Made by a program: the position numbers and the translations under genes. The notes below the pieces were generated by a model that was not told the DNA's origin, did not search any database, and worked only from the letters and a program-made list of their open reading frames with translations. A stretch of DNA of 64,000 nucleotides from Quillaja saponaria (taxonomy: Eukaryota; Streptophyta; Magnoliopsida; Fabales; Quillajaceae). The stretch spans positions 14,888,679 to 14,952,678 of the forward strand of contig CM055617.1 in the NCBI GenBank assembly GCA_029379385.1. The letters are read 5' to 3'. This document shows positions 23,690 through 35,689 of the stretch, in pieces. Numbering within the stretch: position 1 is the first letter of the stretch; each line of letters starts with the position of its first letter.

Positions 23690-24631
23690 CAGGCAGTCAG
23701 GCAACCTTATATTAATGCCTACGATCCAAATTGCAGACTTGCGAAAACTGTGAATGAAAATTTGAAAATGAGTGCCGCTCCCCTTTCCTATTTGATTTGG
23801 TTTTCATATTACTTGATAAACCTGATGAACTTTTGGACATGGGTGGATCTACTTAGAAGTGAGTTGATCCTCACTCACTTTTCAAAAGTACTTAACATAT
23901 AATATAATTATTTATAAATTACGAAAAATATTAAATTTGTCCGCACAAAGATGTTAAATTTGTATGATTGCCCCCACTTAAATCTTAATAGAATAATTTG
24001 TTCCAAAAATTATATAATTATCTAATTGAGATTTCATTTACATATAAGCTTATTATCTACGAATATAATTTATTTTCCTTAAAAAGTTTATCAATTAGAT
24101 GTTTCTCTAATTATAGTGGAACTCGATCAATAATTTTTTACACTACCACAAGTTTTTTCAAATATAATAGCATAAGTTGATGGACAAAAAAATAATATTT
24201 ATTATGTATGTTGGTCTGAATTATTTTTACTTGATTATTCTATATATATATTTGGACACAAAAAATCATTTTATAGGAAAGATAGGGGATAAGGAAGATT
24301 TTGTATAGGTATACTTAACTTTTGTCTTCTATTTAATTAATGAAATATTTAGTTCTAAAATCTTTGTCTTTCTTACATATAACTCTTTATAAAGTCATCA
24401 TGTCTAATCTATGAGATTATTAGAATTGTGAAGGTATCTATTATATAATATCAAATTTCAACAAGTTTAAATTATTTCATTTTAAAATATATATTATTAT
24501 CATTAAAAATTAATTATCTAAAGTTAGGAAATTAATTTTCTTATATACGATTGAAATATTATTTCGACCACTAACAAATATTTATGGATCCGCTAATGTT
24601 TGGACAAGCAAGTTTCAGAGCACATAATGTC
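23690..24631 (+). pseudogene. MCM8: MCM8 relic, arginine-finger region exon split by a hAT-like element
   Basis: Reads AKTVNENLKMSAAPLS, a one-base frame change at the usual SRFDLVF position, then FDLVFILLDKPDELLD up to 23838. A hAT-like element follows. The exon resumes at 24606 as KQVSEHIMS before a GTAAGT-like donor. The arginine of the conserved SRFD is altered by the frame change. Confidence 0.88.
23839..24597. mobile_element. hAT-like non-autonomous element inside an MCM8 exon
   Basis: Left end ATGGGTGGATCTA; right end in reverse ATTAGCGGATCCA (nine of thirteen positions agree). Flanks are TTTTGGAC (23831-23838) and GTTTGGAC (24598-24605), an 8 bp duplication with one mismatch. Excision restores LLD-KQVSEHIMS in frame. 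It is about 0.76 kb, AT-rich, with no transposase. Confidence 0.8.
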
Positions 24632-26038
24632 AGTAAGTTGTCTAGTCTGGTCATCTTTTATGATAGCATAGTTATAACCGAATTACTTTTTATTCATATC
24701 TCAATTATGGATTGGGGTCCCATGACATGGCATATATAATCAGATCTGATAGGAATTTTATTTTACCACCTCATAAGAATATGTATCAATTAGAATTAGA
24801 GTTTAGACTTGTAAAAGAGATCTAACTGTGTGTTTTATAGGTGTTGATGAATGTCGAAGACCACTTAACTTAAAAGCTTAAGTTTTAGATGAAAGTAAGG
24901 TGAGTAGGTTTCGATCTCTTACACATCAACTCACTTATATATCCAATGAACTTGTTAGAGTCGAAAATGCACATGCTCCTCATATTTATATTAAGTTGAA
25001 ATTTAATTATAAGAATAGATGACGACAATAATTAAACTCCAGACCTTTTGATTATAGAGACTCCAGTACTATGTCGTGTCAAAGGAACACTTAACCTGTC
25101 CTAGGATAGGTTTGATCCCTTGCAATATAGATGTAGGGAACACCATCGAGTATTGGGTTATTGGGGACCAATGCAAGGTGTCCTAATTGTTTCAAGGCTT
25201 AGGTGTTAGATAGTGTGGGTATTAGACTGCCTTGTAAAAGTTATCCGTATGTATAGTGGATTATCTCTTACAGGCTTATCATTGGCAGATACGCAAGATG
25301 TTATCAAACCACGTGAAATATTATATTCTTTGTTCGTGTATAATTTTCTTGTGAATGTTGTTGATCTTGGGTATGGATATGTCTCCGTTAGCAACTGCAA
25401 AGTGGTTTCGCCTATATAAGCCGCAGCGAGAGTTGCAAAAATCAAGAGCTTGAATACCACTTGTAAATAATCCAAGGAACATGACATGCATAGGAACCAC
25501 TAAAAGGTACTAAAGAAACAAGAACAATAATGACTAATTCATCCGCTAATATATTTTAAAAAGGTCAAATTGTGAAATCTTCTAAGATGTTAATCGGTAA
25601 AAGGATTGGAGTTGGTGGTACAAGAGGCCCAGAGCTGACAATTTTGACTTGGTTATTTGCCATTGTTTCTTATCCTTGATATTTTATACACAAGGAAGTG
25701 TTGGTCTTATTTTTGTACTAAAGAATAGACTAGCGTTTTCACCATCCATTAAGTGTAAGGATACCTTGTCAGTATATTTGCCCCTGTTGATTGCACAAGA
25801 ATATGATAATTCATATAACCCGATTAATAAGATGTGGTATTGTTGAACATTGAGCATACCATGACTTCTCAGCAACACCTGTCTTTTTTTACTATTTACG
25901 AGATCCAAGAAATCTCCGGATAAGGTTAAAATCCATTCCTGCATATAGTACCATCTCTTCTAATTTTGACACAACTAAAATGTTGCTCAAACTGGTTCAA
26001 ACTTCTCCTACATGATTTGGTTACTCTTTTCTTGCAGC
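24632..26038. other. Gene-free stretch within the MCM8 relic
   Basis: Sequence between the exon ending 24631 and the exon at 26039. Parts look retrotransposon-like (for example around 25080-25200), but I could not fix ends or a family. Open frames here overlap on both strands and carry no domain. Confidence 0.4.
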
Positions 26039-26999
26039 TTCATGCTGGAGATGGAGAATATTCACCTGCAGCAAAAAAGGCTACGTGTAGGTTATATTTC
26101 TTTCACTTGGATTTGAAAGGACGTCTTTACCAATTACAAATTTAGTAACAACGATACTCATTTTAACCAGATATGAGTTCTGCTCCAAAAGCGGCCGCAT
26201 CACAGAACACAGAAGGCAGAGATATGGGTATCACATGTGGTTCTTTGGTTTTAAGGTTGAGACTTCACCCAGAGACAGATGGGGATTTTGTTCCATTACC
26301 TCCACAACTTCTTCGCAAATATATTGGTTATGCAAGAACCTTTGTCAGTCCTAGGTGATTTGGTGTCTTCTCTACCTTGAAACTCTAGCCCCGTTTTACT
26401 TAAGCTTGATCTAAATTTTTGTTTTTGGTGTTCAACAGAATATCGAAGCCACCAGCTGATATCATGCAGAAATTTTACTTAAAACAAAGAGACTACCGTA
26501 ATGCATCATCTGATGGTACACTAATGTTGAAGTTCAAAGAATTATTTGACAATTGCCAAGGAAGCTGAAGTTCAAAGGGCTGTTAGCCTGTTGCTGTGAA
26601 TGAGAAAATAAGAGGTACAAAATGTGATATTTGGAACAGTTAAAGTGTAACGATTATAAAATGTAGTATAAACCCAAGTCTCCTTATCATATATGTCAAA
26701 AGTCTCAAAACATGTCTAAGAAAGAAGCAAAACGGTTCCTAAGTGCCCTCAATAAGCAATCAGAGCTGCAACAGAAAGATTGGTTTTCAACATCTGTACG
26801 TGCTTTCATTTTTTCTGCAATTTCTAGTATCACTTGTGATTTTCGGTCATTGAATAATACATTATTGGTTTTCAGGAAATGTATAGTTTGGCAGACAGAG
26901 TTATCCTATGGGTTCCTGATATTGATACATTTCTGGATAATTTAAATAGCTTCAGTTACCTCCTCAAGAAAGGACCAAAAACATACCAGGCTTACTGAC
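26039..26999 (+). pseudogene. MCM8: MCM8 relic, C-terminal exons
   Basis: 26039-26090 gives LHAGDGEYSPAAKKA. 26167-26354 stays open with [20 protein letters not shown] and [16 protein letters not shown]. 26439-26517 gives RISKPPADIMQKFYLKQRDY. 26712-26795 gives KKEAKRFLSALNKQSELQQK. 26876-26999 gives EMYSLADRVILWVPDIDTFL and SYLLKKGPKTYQ, the winged-helix C terminus. The exon carrying RQLESLVRLAEARAR in the family was not found. Confidence 0.9.
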
Positions 27000-27429
27000 A
27001 TTCTGAACTCTTGAAGCTTCTCAACAATATCTGTGCTCTGTAATTCGCAAGTATGTAAAGACAATATGAAAAGACAATGTGTTTCTATTGACACCGAAGT
27101 TGTCAAATGGAATCAGCATTATAGCCATATCCATCAAAAGGTGCTAATCGCCACTCACTTCCATAGCAAGACTTGGGTAATCCCAACCAAAACTTGAAGG
27201 CCTTAGCTGCTCCCTTTCTCTCGTTTCTCCTATCTTGTCTAGCCCCAGAAGCATGCTAACTAGTAAACATCCTCGAATTTATTTTCCGTGTAGATTCTTG
27301 TAAACTTTGTCTGGCTTGGGGGTATATCCTATTCTCTTGAATCTCTTCCATGCAACTAATGACAGTGTTGTTGTAAAACAGTAAAAGATAAAACAGAATC
27401 ATAAAGGCTAAGATGTAAACCTGATTGCA
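27000..27429. other. Junction between the convergent MCM8 and UPL4 relics
   Basis: No domain is recognised. The minus-strand open frame that continues from the UPL4 relic below 27430 no longer looks like UPL4. Confidence 0.4.
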
Positions 27430-29340
27430 ATTCACATCAACAATGTGAGGAGTTGACATTCCATGTGAGAGGTCAAATGTAGATAATACATCTTTCAATA
27501 TGCTGCTTATATTGAGCTCGTATAAAGTCCAACAACTGCACCAGAAGGAAAGTTTGACAAGTAATCCAATTAAGCCATGCACCAAAATTGGAAAATCAGA
27601 CAATCATTAGAGACAGACGGGTGAAGAAAGAAGAATGTGGACAACGGTCAGCCTGAAAACATGATAGAGAAAAATTTGCTTACACTGTAAATTGGTTGAG
27701 ATAGTCTACTCCAGCCATTCAAACTTATAACATGGGTTTGATGACTCAACCTATGCTTGCAAACCTCATCCAACATTTCAGTGGACTTGCTAACTTGCTC
27801 CACTATCTTGATTAACCAAGTAGTTACATTTTCAACAAGCTGAAGAATGAAAAGCAATATATGAAGGGGATAAGAAAAGATGAACGCAAAAGAGATTATA
27901 GCATACAAAATATTAAATTCTGTGCAATACACACCTGTAATTATGCAATACATACTGAAGAAGATTGCACAATATGGGAACAGCTTCCATATGAAAGGTG
28001 AAGGACTTTCAGAAGGAAGTTCTTACATATATTCACCACAATGGATGGGGTGGCATCTGAATCAAATAATTCGGATTTGACATAATATTCAAATTTGATC
28101 CGTACATAATCCTATTCGATATTGAACGAATAATTCAAATTAGTATTTGAATTAATATACAAAATACTATATGTTTTTATATAAAAAATTATATTTTTTT
28201 ATGATTTTTTTACCAAAATATCCCTAAATAATCAAATATTCGATCTCGAATTTCAGATTAAGTTAAGTATTGGAACTAGAATTCGAATTTAAATTGAATT
28301 TTGAACATTTAAATTCGAATAGTGTACGATTCGAAGCTATTCAATTCAAACTCCACTCCTAAATATAGAAAGAGCTATACTCTGAGGCAGGAAAAAGAAA
28401 AGATAAAAATGATTCCAAGCTTCTAAGTTCTAATAACTATAACAATCATTAATTTAATCAATGTTTTTGAAGTCAATGAGATAAAATGGTCACGTCTCAT
28501 TACGATTATGCCATAACTTGATTATTGGCTTACCTGTACACTTGTAGAGAAGAAGTCAATATAATTTAGAACAGTAAGAATTGCCCCAGCCTGTAACCAA
28601 ACAAGTGGCTGCTCCATCGATATTTTCTCTAATGCGTGGAGACACTATCAACACAAAATGAATAACTTCAACTTTGAATGTCAAAGAAGAAAATAAAAAT
28701 ATACCCATACTGACTGAGTATTCTGAGTAATGAACTAAGCCCTCAACCTGCTCAGCTACATCTAGATACTCAATAGCCATTAATCTTTGACATAAGGCAG
28801 GAACAGCATCATGACAAATAATGGGACCAGATGATCGGGGATACACATCATAGATTTCAGTTATAGCCCCTTTAGTCAATAACATTGGGGTTACTTTCAT
28901 GCTTTTCCAGCTTGACAAGAAGTGGTGATAATGAGTCTGAAATCATGCTAGAGAGTGAACCCACTGTACAAAATGACAACACTTCAAAAAGATCAGTAAG
29001 CACAGCTAATTGAGCAGAAGGGCCCGATTCTTCACTCAAGTCAATATAATCCTTTTAAATTTCCCACGATCATTAGATGATCTCTGCCTCTGATAGTCAT
29101 GGAGACTCTGATGATGATGCTCCAGATCATAAGAATCACAAGACCCATATGCTGAATCCCTCTCATGTTCTCCCTCTGATGGGCTTGAAGCTGAAGCAGT
29201 GTATGAAGTGTCCATTTCATTATCATGGGTGCCTTGAGTTGAGTTTGATAAGATAAATTTGGAGAACTTAGTCTACAATCTAAAGAATTGAACGCCCTCT
29301 TATCAGCAGGCAGTTCATCTACCATTTCGGACACTTTTGG
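27430..29340 (-). pseudogene. UPL4: UPL4-like HECT ubiquitin ligase pseudogene, N-terminal part only
   Basis: Minus-strand relics, in order: SEMVDELPADKRAFNSLD near 29328 (the start region of UPL4); SEESGPSAQLAVLTDLFEVL and SLSPLLVKLEKHESNPN 29040-28880; YPRSSG with HDAVPALCQRLMAIEYLDVA 28868-28745; CLHALEKISMEQPLVWLQAG and VLNYIDFFSTSVQ 28654-28543; HMEAVPILCNLLQYV near 28010-27946; VENVTTWLIKIVEQVSKSTE 27845-27690; and GLIGLLVKLS with LYELNISSILKDVLSTFDLS 27600-27430. These are the armadillo-like repeats of UPL3/UPL4; the opening motif favours UPL4. Splice borders survive (for example GTAAGC after SVQ). Stops and frameshifts break it, and the HECT domain is absent. It is a duplicated, unprocessed and truncated copy. 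Confidence 0.88.
28046..28361. mobile_element. Small inverted-repeat element (MITE) in the UPL4 relic
   Basis: The left end TGGGGTGGCATCTGAATC and the right end in reverse TAGGAGTGGAGTTTGAATTG form imperfect terminal inverted repeats, and TTCGAAT-rich sequence inside pairs across the element. About 316 bp, between two UPL4 exon relics. The TAGGGGTG-like terminus suggests hAT-type, but no clear 8 bp duplication was found. Confidence 0.6.
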
Positions 29341-29824
29341 CCTCAATTCCCCATATATGGTTTTAATCATGAAAGACAATAACAATAACCCTGTATGGTT
29401 CAAATTCTAATCAGATTCCCATTTTCATAAGTCCACAACAACTAAAAAAGTCTGCTTGAATTGTAAACCAGAAAAAGTCCAAAAATCCATTTCACAATAA
29501 GCAAACTATTACATAGTTGAATGTAATGCTGAATAAGAAACAGAAAAAAGTAACCATTGCCCTCAATCCAGAAAAAACAAAACTCAATCAATCATCAGGA
29601 TCATAATGAAAAATGTGGCAGTGCTTCTGTGATCAGTGTTGTTTGTTCTTGCATCACACACTTATATTTTAGTACCCAGGATCAGGAATAGCATCATCAG
29701 GAAGGAAAAAAAAAAAGATATAAATAACAGGAAAAAATAAAAACTAACACAGCAACTTTCAAAACAAAAAATATTTTAGTAAGCCATGGGAAATAACTTG
29801 AAAGGATAACTTTCATGTAAAGTG
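29341..29824. other. MED4 downstream region
   Basis: Non-coding AT-rich sequence between the MED4 stop and the UPL4 relic, probably including the MED4 3' UTR. No polyadenylation site can be fixed with confidence. Confidence 0.45.
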
Positions 29825-31024
29825 TCAATCTTCATCTTCAGAGCTTCCATCACTGCTGTAATCACTACTGTCATCGTCTTGGTCAAGAATATCCAACTCA
29901 ACATGCCGAACCTGTATTGGTTCAGGTGGCCTGTGATGAGGCGCTTGAGGCCGTACTTGTTGCTCATCAATCCTAGGAGTTGGAAGAGAATCCAAGGAGG
30001 GCAATGGCACAGGATCCCCAGGCTTCCACCCAGGGGGAGGCCTAATTGGTAGATCAATTGGCAATTCCACAGGCATCCCAGGTTTCCAACCTGATGGAAC
30101 AGTGATATTTGGAGGAAGCATACCCTGGATAGCAGTCAAATTGGCAAGTGGATTAGTATCCACAGGCTGTGGAGCTGAAGGCTCAAAGATTGCCCCAATG
30201 GTTTTTTCCTTGCTTTCCACTGCTTTGGGTAATCCAACATCAAGGTCTGCAAAAGCATAAAGCTGTGAAGCACGCATTTGCTCGTCTTGTGGTGCAGGGG
30301 GCAATGAACCACGAAGTGGAGCTTGTCCAGCACCAAATTCTGGTGGTGCAAAAGTTGTGTAACTTATTCGGTGGGCATAAGACAATATATCAGACAGTTG
30401 AGACGAAACAGTGGTGGTAGACAAAGAATCATCTTCTTCATCCTCTTCTGATTTCAACCTTTTGGGTTGGCGGTAATCAGAGTAATCATCAACCAGAATA
30501 TCAAGAACCCGCTCAGCATCTTTGAGTTTATTAGCAAATGCAAGCATGGCTGAATCTTTAGACCCAATTTCACGAGCAATTTTCTGCTTAGCGTCTTGAA
30601 AATCAAGAATTTCTTTAAGTTCAGCGACAGCTTCAACAATTTGGGTTTGAAGAAGTGAAAAAAGCGAGACAATATCTTTGGTTGTGGATGGAGAAGACTC
30701 AAGTGAAGGACTTTGAGAAGAAAGAAAGGTAGGAAGGGATCCACGATAAGCTGTAAGCCAAGAAGACCGATTGGGAGAGAATTCGAAGAGTTTGGAGACT
30801 AATGTAGCCATTTGAAGAAGGAGAGCTTGAGCTCTAGGAAGAGGTGGCAGTAGGGAAAGCAAAGCAGAGGAAGTAGTTGTGGATGTGGATGTGGATTGGG
30901 TTGGTTGTTGGTGTTGGGTCTGCGATGGTGGTAGCTTTGTGGATGTAGGGTTTTGAATAGAGGGGGAATTTGGGTTTGTGAGGCCAAGCCTAGCAGGGGA
31001 TTGTACAATTTGGTGTTGAAGCAT
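29825..31024 (-). CDS. MED4: Mediator of RNA polymerase II transcription subunit 4
   Basis: Single uninterrupted 399-codon frame. MED4 is a subunit of the Mediator middle module, which links transcription factors to RNA polymerase II in the nucleus. Residues about 20-60 are Pro/Gln/Ser/Thr-rich. A helical region at about 115-180 contains LLQTQIVEAVAELKEIL and KLKDAERVLDILVDDYSDY, the Med4-family coiled coil. The family signature follows as ILSYAHRISYTTFAPPEFG near 215 and LPPAPQDEQMRASQLY near 245. The tail has GWKPGMPVELP and GWKPGDPVPLP repeats and ends in an acidic Asp/Ser/Glu run. Length suits plant MED4. The ATG at 31024 opens the conserved-looking LQHQIVQSPARLGL start. The gene lies about 0.5 kb upstream of the UPL4 relic on the same strand, with no sign of linkage between them. 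It appears functional. Confidence 0.95.
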   Translation of the reverse strand: MLQHQIVQSPARLGLTNPNSPSIQNPTSTKLPPSQTQHQQPTQSTSTSTTTSSALLSLLPPLPRAQALLLQMATLVSKLFEFSPNRSSWLTAYRGSLPTFLSSQSPSLESSPSTTKDIVSLFSLLQTQIVEAVAELKEILDFQDAKQKIAREIGSKDSAMLAFANKLKDAERVLDILVDDYSDYRQPKRLKSEEDEEDDSLSTTTVSSQLSDILSYAHRISYTTFAPPEFGAGQAPLRGSLPPAPQDEQMRASQLYAFADLDVGLPKAVESKEKTIGAIFEPSAPQPVDTNPLANLTAIQGMLPPNITVPSGWKPGMPVELPIDLPIRPPPGWKPGDPVPLPSLDSLPTPRIDEQQVRPQAPHHRPPEPIQVRHVELDILDQDDDSSDYSSDGSSEDED

Positions 31025-33408
31025 TTTCGATCAAGGAACGGGGTCACAGACTCACAGACTTACAGTCATCGGCTCATGTCACTAGAGAGTTATAGTGAAT
31101 GGAAGGTTTCAGATTCCCAACTGGCAACAACCTGCGTCTGCGTTTGGCTGATGATCCATGAAAGAAAGCGTTTATTCTTAATTTGAATACTTACTAAAAA
31201 CAAAAAAAAAAAACCAATTATTCAGTATAGTTACTAGAATACCCTTCACGGTCAATCCAACAAAATCTATGAAAAAATTATTCGTCTAAAGGGGAGCACA
31301 ACCTAAGGGCCTGGCACCAGGCCGTACGGGGTGGGCCTAAGTTGGGCTTCCTTGGCCTGCATTAGTGCTGCACATACGGTCCAGCAGCAGGCCTGCTTTT
31401 TTTCTTTTCAAATTTGCCCTTACTTTTTTCCTTTAATTCCCACCTTGCATTCTTTTACCATTTCTATCCTTATAATTTTATACAATATCCACGTTGTCTC
31501 TCTAACTTGTTACCCATAAATTTTTTATTTTTTTACTTTTTGGCTCTGTACCATTTTAGAAAATATTATCTTTGTCCCTCTAACAGTCACAAATGTAATC
31601 GTTACCTTTTTCTTTTTTCTTTCTGTTCCTATGGCAATTTAATAAATTATAACCTTATCTCTCCAACTCCTCCTCCGTCATAAATGTGATCATTACTCCT
31701 TTTTTTTTTTTTTTTTTTTTTTTTTTCCCTCATTTCTAACCCTATAAATACCATCATTTCAATTACTCCCTAGTTTTAATTTATGTCTTTGAGTTTGTAA
31801 TTAAATTTTATTTAATGTAATTAAATTTATTTGTTTACTAAATTATTTCAAACTATTTTTAAGTATATTATTTATTAGAATTAAAATTTAATAAAAATAA
31901 TTTAATTAGAATAAAAATAGTTTAATTTCACTTCAAATTAAAAATGACTAAAAAATTAGTTTAATTTCAATTAAAAATAAAAATTGAAAAAATTGAGTTT
32001 AATTTCAATTAAAATCAAAACTGAAACAAATAACCAAATTGAGACGAGGTTGTAGATCATGGTTTTTGTCTCGCTGCCAAACCAAACACACCTTAAATGA
32101 TGTTACTTGGAGGTGTTAGGAGTAAAAACTAAGTTGCATCATGTATCGATAGTTAGTTGAAAAAATGAAAACTTTTTATGAGTTTAAATATGGTGTCTTT
32201 ATTAATTGAAATAGTAAATGGTAGACATAAAAACACTTGCAACCCTCTTTATAAAAACCCTAACATACATTTCCACGTTGAAAGATGAGCTTTTATACTA
32301 AAAACAAGAACAAAACAAAAACAAAAACAAAAACAAAAAATAAAAATAAAATAAAAATAAAAATAAACAAATCCAAATTCTAGTATTAGATAAAGATATT
32401 TCTTAACTATATGTCTATATTCATGTCTTGCAACTCAGGTAGAAAAAGATTCTGATTCACTATTTCTTCTTGTTGATTTCATTGTCTATTTGTTTGTGTT
32501 TTTTTTTTTTTTTTTTTTTTTCCCAATTTTTCCTGGAGGTATTGTTCCTCAAATGAACAATTCTAGAATTCAAATTTTTAGCCCCTTCTTATTACTACAA
32601 TTCACTTATCACTGCGACCAACCACTTTTCATTTTATTTTATTGATAATAATAATATGTTGATAATTGAACACATTCCAGTAATCTGTGATGAAGTAATT
32701 TAGGAAAAATAGGTGTATAAGGTTGTATTCCTAAGAATGAAATAATAGATTACTTAAATTATCCATGAAGCCTGTGACTACACTGCTTTTGCATCCCATG
32801 CCTTATAGAGAATGACAATTCGAGGGGATAAATATATTTATATTATCCAATGGTTCAAAATGTCTAATGAAAATTAGGTGGAGAGAAATATAATTAAAAT
32901 TAATTTTTATATATTAGCAAAAAAAAATTTAATATATATATTATAATGTCTAACAATATTAGATTAAAATAATACATAAAGCAACTAGTGATTTCTTACT
33001 TTTACTGTTGTAACCCTCTAGTATAAGGCATATTAGTATAAGGTATAAAAGTGTTTCCTTGAATAAATTCTGACACACTAGATGGACGCTGACCCATTTG
33101 ACCCAATTCCTCATATTTGAACCTGGCCCATTATTTCTATACTCCGCATAAAACACTCTAAATTCATATGTGGAGATCTATTTCAACCACCCATCGGGTT
33201 CAATAATGTCACTCATAGCAGACTCCATGAACACCACCTATAAGTATTTTCCCCAAGGACGTCCTAAATATGTTTTGGTTCAGGATTTAGAACCCATTAG
33301 ATCTAAATCTCCTATGATAATACACAAATGAAAAAAAGTACCCAGAGACTATGGTGGAATATTTCCTCTTAACAAGTTGTAGGCAAAGTTAAGAAGTTTC
33401 ATCTCATA
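31025..33408. other. MED4 upstream region and gene-free DNA
   Basis: The first 150-200 bp are the likely MED4 5' UTR and promoter. The rest is AT-rich, with long T runs at 31700-31727 and 32500-32521 and an ACAAAA-type simple repeat near 32305-32340. No coding motif is seen. Confidence 0.45.
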
Positions 33409-35689
33409 TGTTATAACCTTATAACCTGATAATTGAATATACGTCTTAGAATATTTAAATGTAAACTATAGTGATTAGGTGAATAAAATGTTACACAAAG
33501 TAAAATTAAGATAAATAGACATTTGAATATATATATACTATTATAACTTGATAGTTAATATACAAATTAGGATGTTATAAGAAAAAATAAAAATTGGGTT
33601 ACTAAGTAAATAATAATTTTCATAAAGTGAATTAAAATATAAGAATATATACATGTAAATTAAATACTATTACCCTATTGATTGACTTGAACTTTAAATT
33701 TTCATGTGTAATTTTATTGATATGAGTAATAAGTGTGTAATTAATGGATAAATTAGAAGCTATATATGTATGTGAAATAAGATTTAATGTAAGCTACACA
33801 ATCTCACTTTTGACTTTTGACCATATATTTTAGTTTTTTTTATTTCCTCCTTTCTACTTCCGCCGCCATTCCTTTTTCCTTCTTGTATATTTTTTCTTTC
33901 TCTTTTCTTCCTTTGGCAGAAAAAAAGTCCTCTCCTATATTTGGATTTTTCTAGTCTCTCCTTTACTTTTTATAGCTTCTTGAGCTTTCTAAAATTCTGC
34001 CATGTTTTTGCTCTCTTAGTTGCTGCTGTGGATCACCTTTCTTATAGCCAAGCTGTGGGTTTCAGCCGAAGGACAGCAACTGCCCTCTTTGCTTCCTCCT
34101 TCTAGCAGCAAGTGATTTCTCCTTCTTTTGTAGCTTGGTTTGTCCTCATCAACTTTGGAAGTTCAGCCTTACAAACCTTGTTACTTTGAGCTTGCCGTGA
34201 GATGCTTTCTTTGTTTTCCTTTTGCCCTGTTGTGCACTTTCTTGAATTGCTGGTCATCCTACTCTTATTCCTTGATAATACCACTTGTTCTTTCATGTGC
34301 ATGGTTAGTTGGTGTATGAGTTTGGTGGTAGACTCAATCAGCCATGCCCTGCCTTGTTTTTTTTTTTTTTTTTTTTTTTTTTTCAATTACTACTTTTTTA
34401 TCCCTCGTTGCCAGCTTCTTTTTCCAACTAGATGAACACTCTTCAATGTCTTACATGATGTTTTGTTAGCAGCCAAGACCTTTGCTTCCTTTTTCCTACC
34501 TCATGTTCATAATTTCAGCCATTAGGAGCCTTCACTTGGATGTAGAGCTTGGCAGCTCCTTCTTGACGGTGGCAGCAGCTCCAACTGCTGCAACCACAAC
34601 TTCATCGATGACAGCCTTATGTTGTTGGACCAGCCTTGGGTTGATAACTCTCATGCCTTCATGTAACTCATTTTTTTATCCTCCTTGTGTGATGATATAA
34701 ATAAAGGTTTGAATTGGTTATGAATAAAAGTGTAAGAATGGAAGTTTGAGAGTGTTTAACATGGAAGTTTATAGTGAATTCGTGATGAAATTTTATGATT
34801 CAAGTCTTTGGCTACTTTCATTAACTAAATTAAATTCAAGATTGATGTTTGGAATATGAGTAATGTGGAATTGATGTGGTATATGATTAAATTAGGAATG
34901 ATATACATATATATATGTACACACACGTCAATGGAAGGAAATCATGCATTCAAGATGTTTGATATAATCCTTACAAGAACCTAGTTATGACCTTATGAGT
35001 AAAACTTGGTAAATTTAAGTCTTGGTTGTTAGTTGTTATTGGAATTAGAGTAAAAAGTTTCTAAACAAGAGTAGATAATGGTTGGTTAATGTTGTGGGTT
35101 AAGGACTTAATGAAAGTGAGTAATAGGTATGAACAAAGAAGGGTTAGTTGTGGGTAAAGTGCTGGAAAATGAGAGTTAAGAGATTTTTGAAGGGATACAA
35201 GACCAAATTTTGTGGGATAGAGAAATCTTGTATTTCGGGTTTCTTCAAGTTAACTTTTAAACTTGGTTTTGTTGAATTGGGTTAAATATGTAGGTTAAAA
35301 TCAAAAATATATCCATAGGGGGTTGTGAAAATGCCTAAAATGAGTAAACTTTAAATAAATACTTGAAACTTAGTAGCTCTAGATTTTCATAATTAAAGTG
35401 TTATAACTTATAAAATTGATAAACTTAATAATACTTGGAAAATGAAATTGCAGCTTCGGAAAGTGTTATTGAATCAACAATGTGCGTGAATGCAAGCATA
35501 AGTGACAAACGAGATCGGTAAAAGGTAAGTGGTTAACTGCTACCCATTGGTTGTTAGATTATTAAGTGTAATTGTATATGTATTTGAATAGATGTGTTAT
35601 ATGAAAAAATAAGCATGTGTAGTATTTCATTGAGTTATTTGAATTATGTTTGATGTTTGAAATTGTTTGTGGTTGATAAGGGCCAACGA
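33409..35689. other. Gene-free stretch, possibly the left part of the LTR-like repeat
   Basis: No coding domain. Includes a T run at 34360-34383. Short open frames, including one that begins with a lysine run, are composition artefacts. Confidence 0.35.

Larger units (their letters stand above)
5270..26999 (+). pseudogene. MCM8: MCM8-like helicase pseudogene, exploded by nested transposons
   Basis: Intron-containing relic of a minichromosome maintenance 8 gene (MCM-family AAA+ helicase, homologous recombination). Pieces in correct order are: KAAYI ending 5294; DKLVSV...VVKISTV at 5396; zinc-finger part 6412-6595; HEEGRVPR part 6710-6815 continuing at 13304 as VVTVTGIIRRINTHMD; ARDLEFIVKF 20976-21108; ILALFGD 21558-21653; Walker A GDFGLGKS 21786; Walker B relic 23199-23269; AMEQQCVSIAKAG 23351; AKTVNENLKMSAA with LLDKPDELLD near 23750-23838; KQVSEHIMS after 24605; HAGDGEYSPAAKK 26039; 26167-26354; KPPADIMQKFYL 26439; KKEAKRFLSALNKQSELQQK 26717; and the C-terminal exon 26876-26999. 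Many exons keep GT-AG borders, so this arose by DNA duplication, not retroposition. Several in-frame stops and frameshifts rule out function. N-terminal exons were not found. Confidence 0.92.

Noticed and set aside
34102..34386. Minus-strand open frame starting with a lysine run
   Set aside because: It begins in a poly-A/poly-T tract, has no domain, and the opposite strand is equally open.
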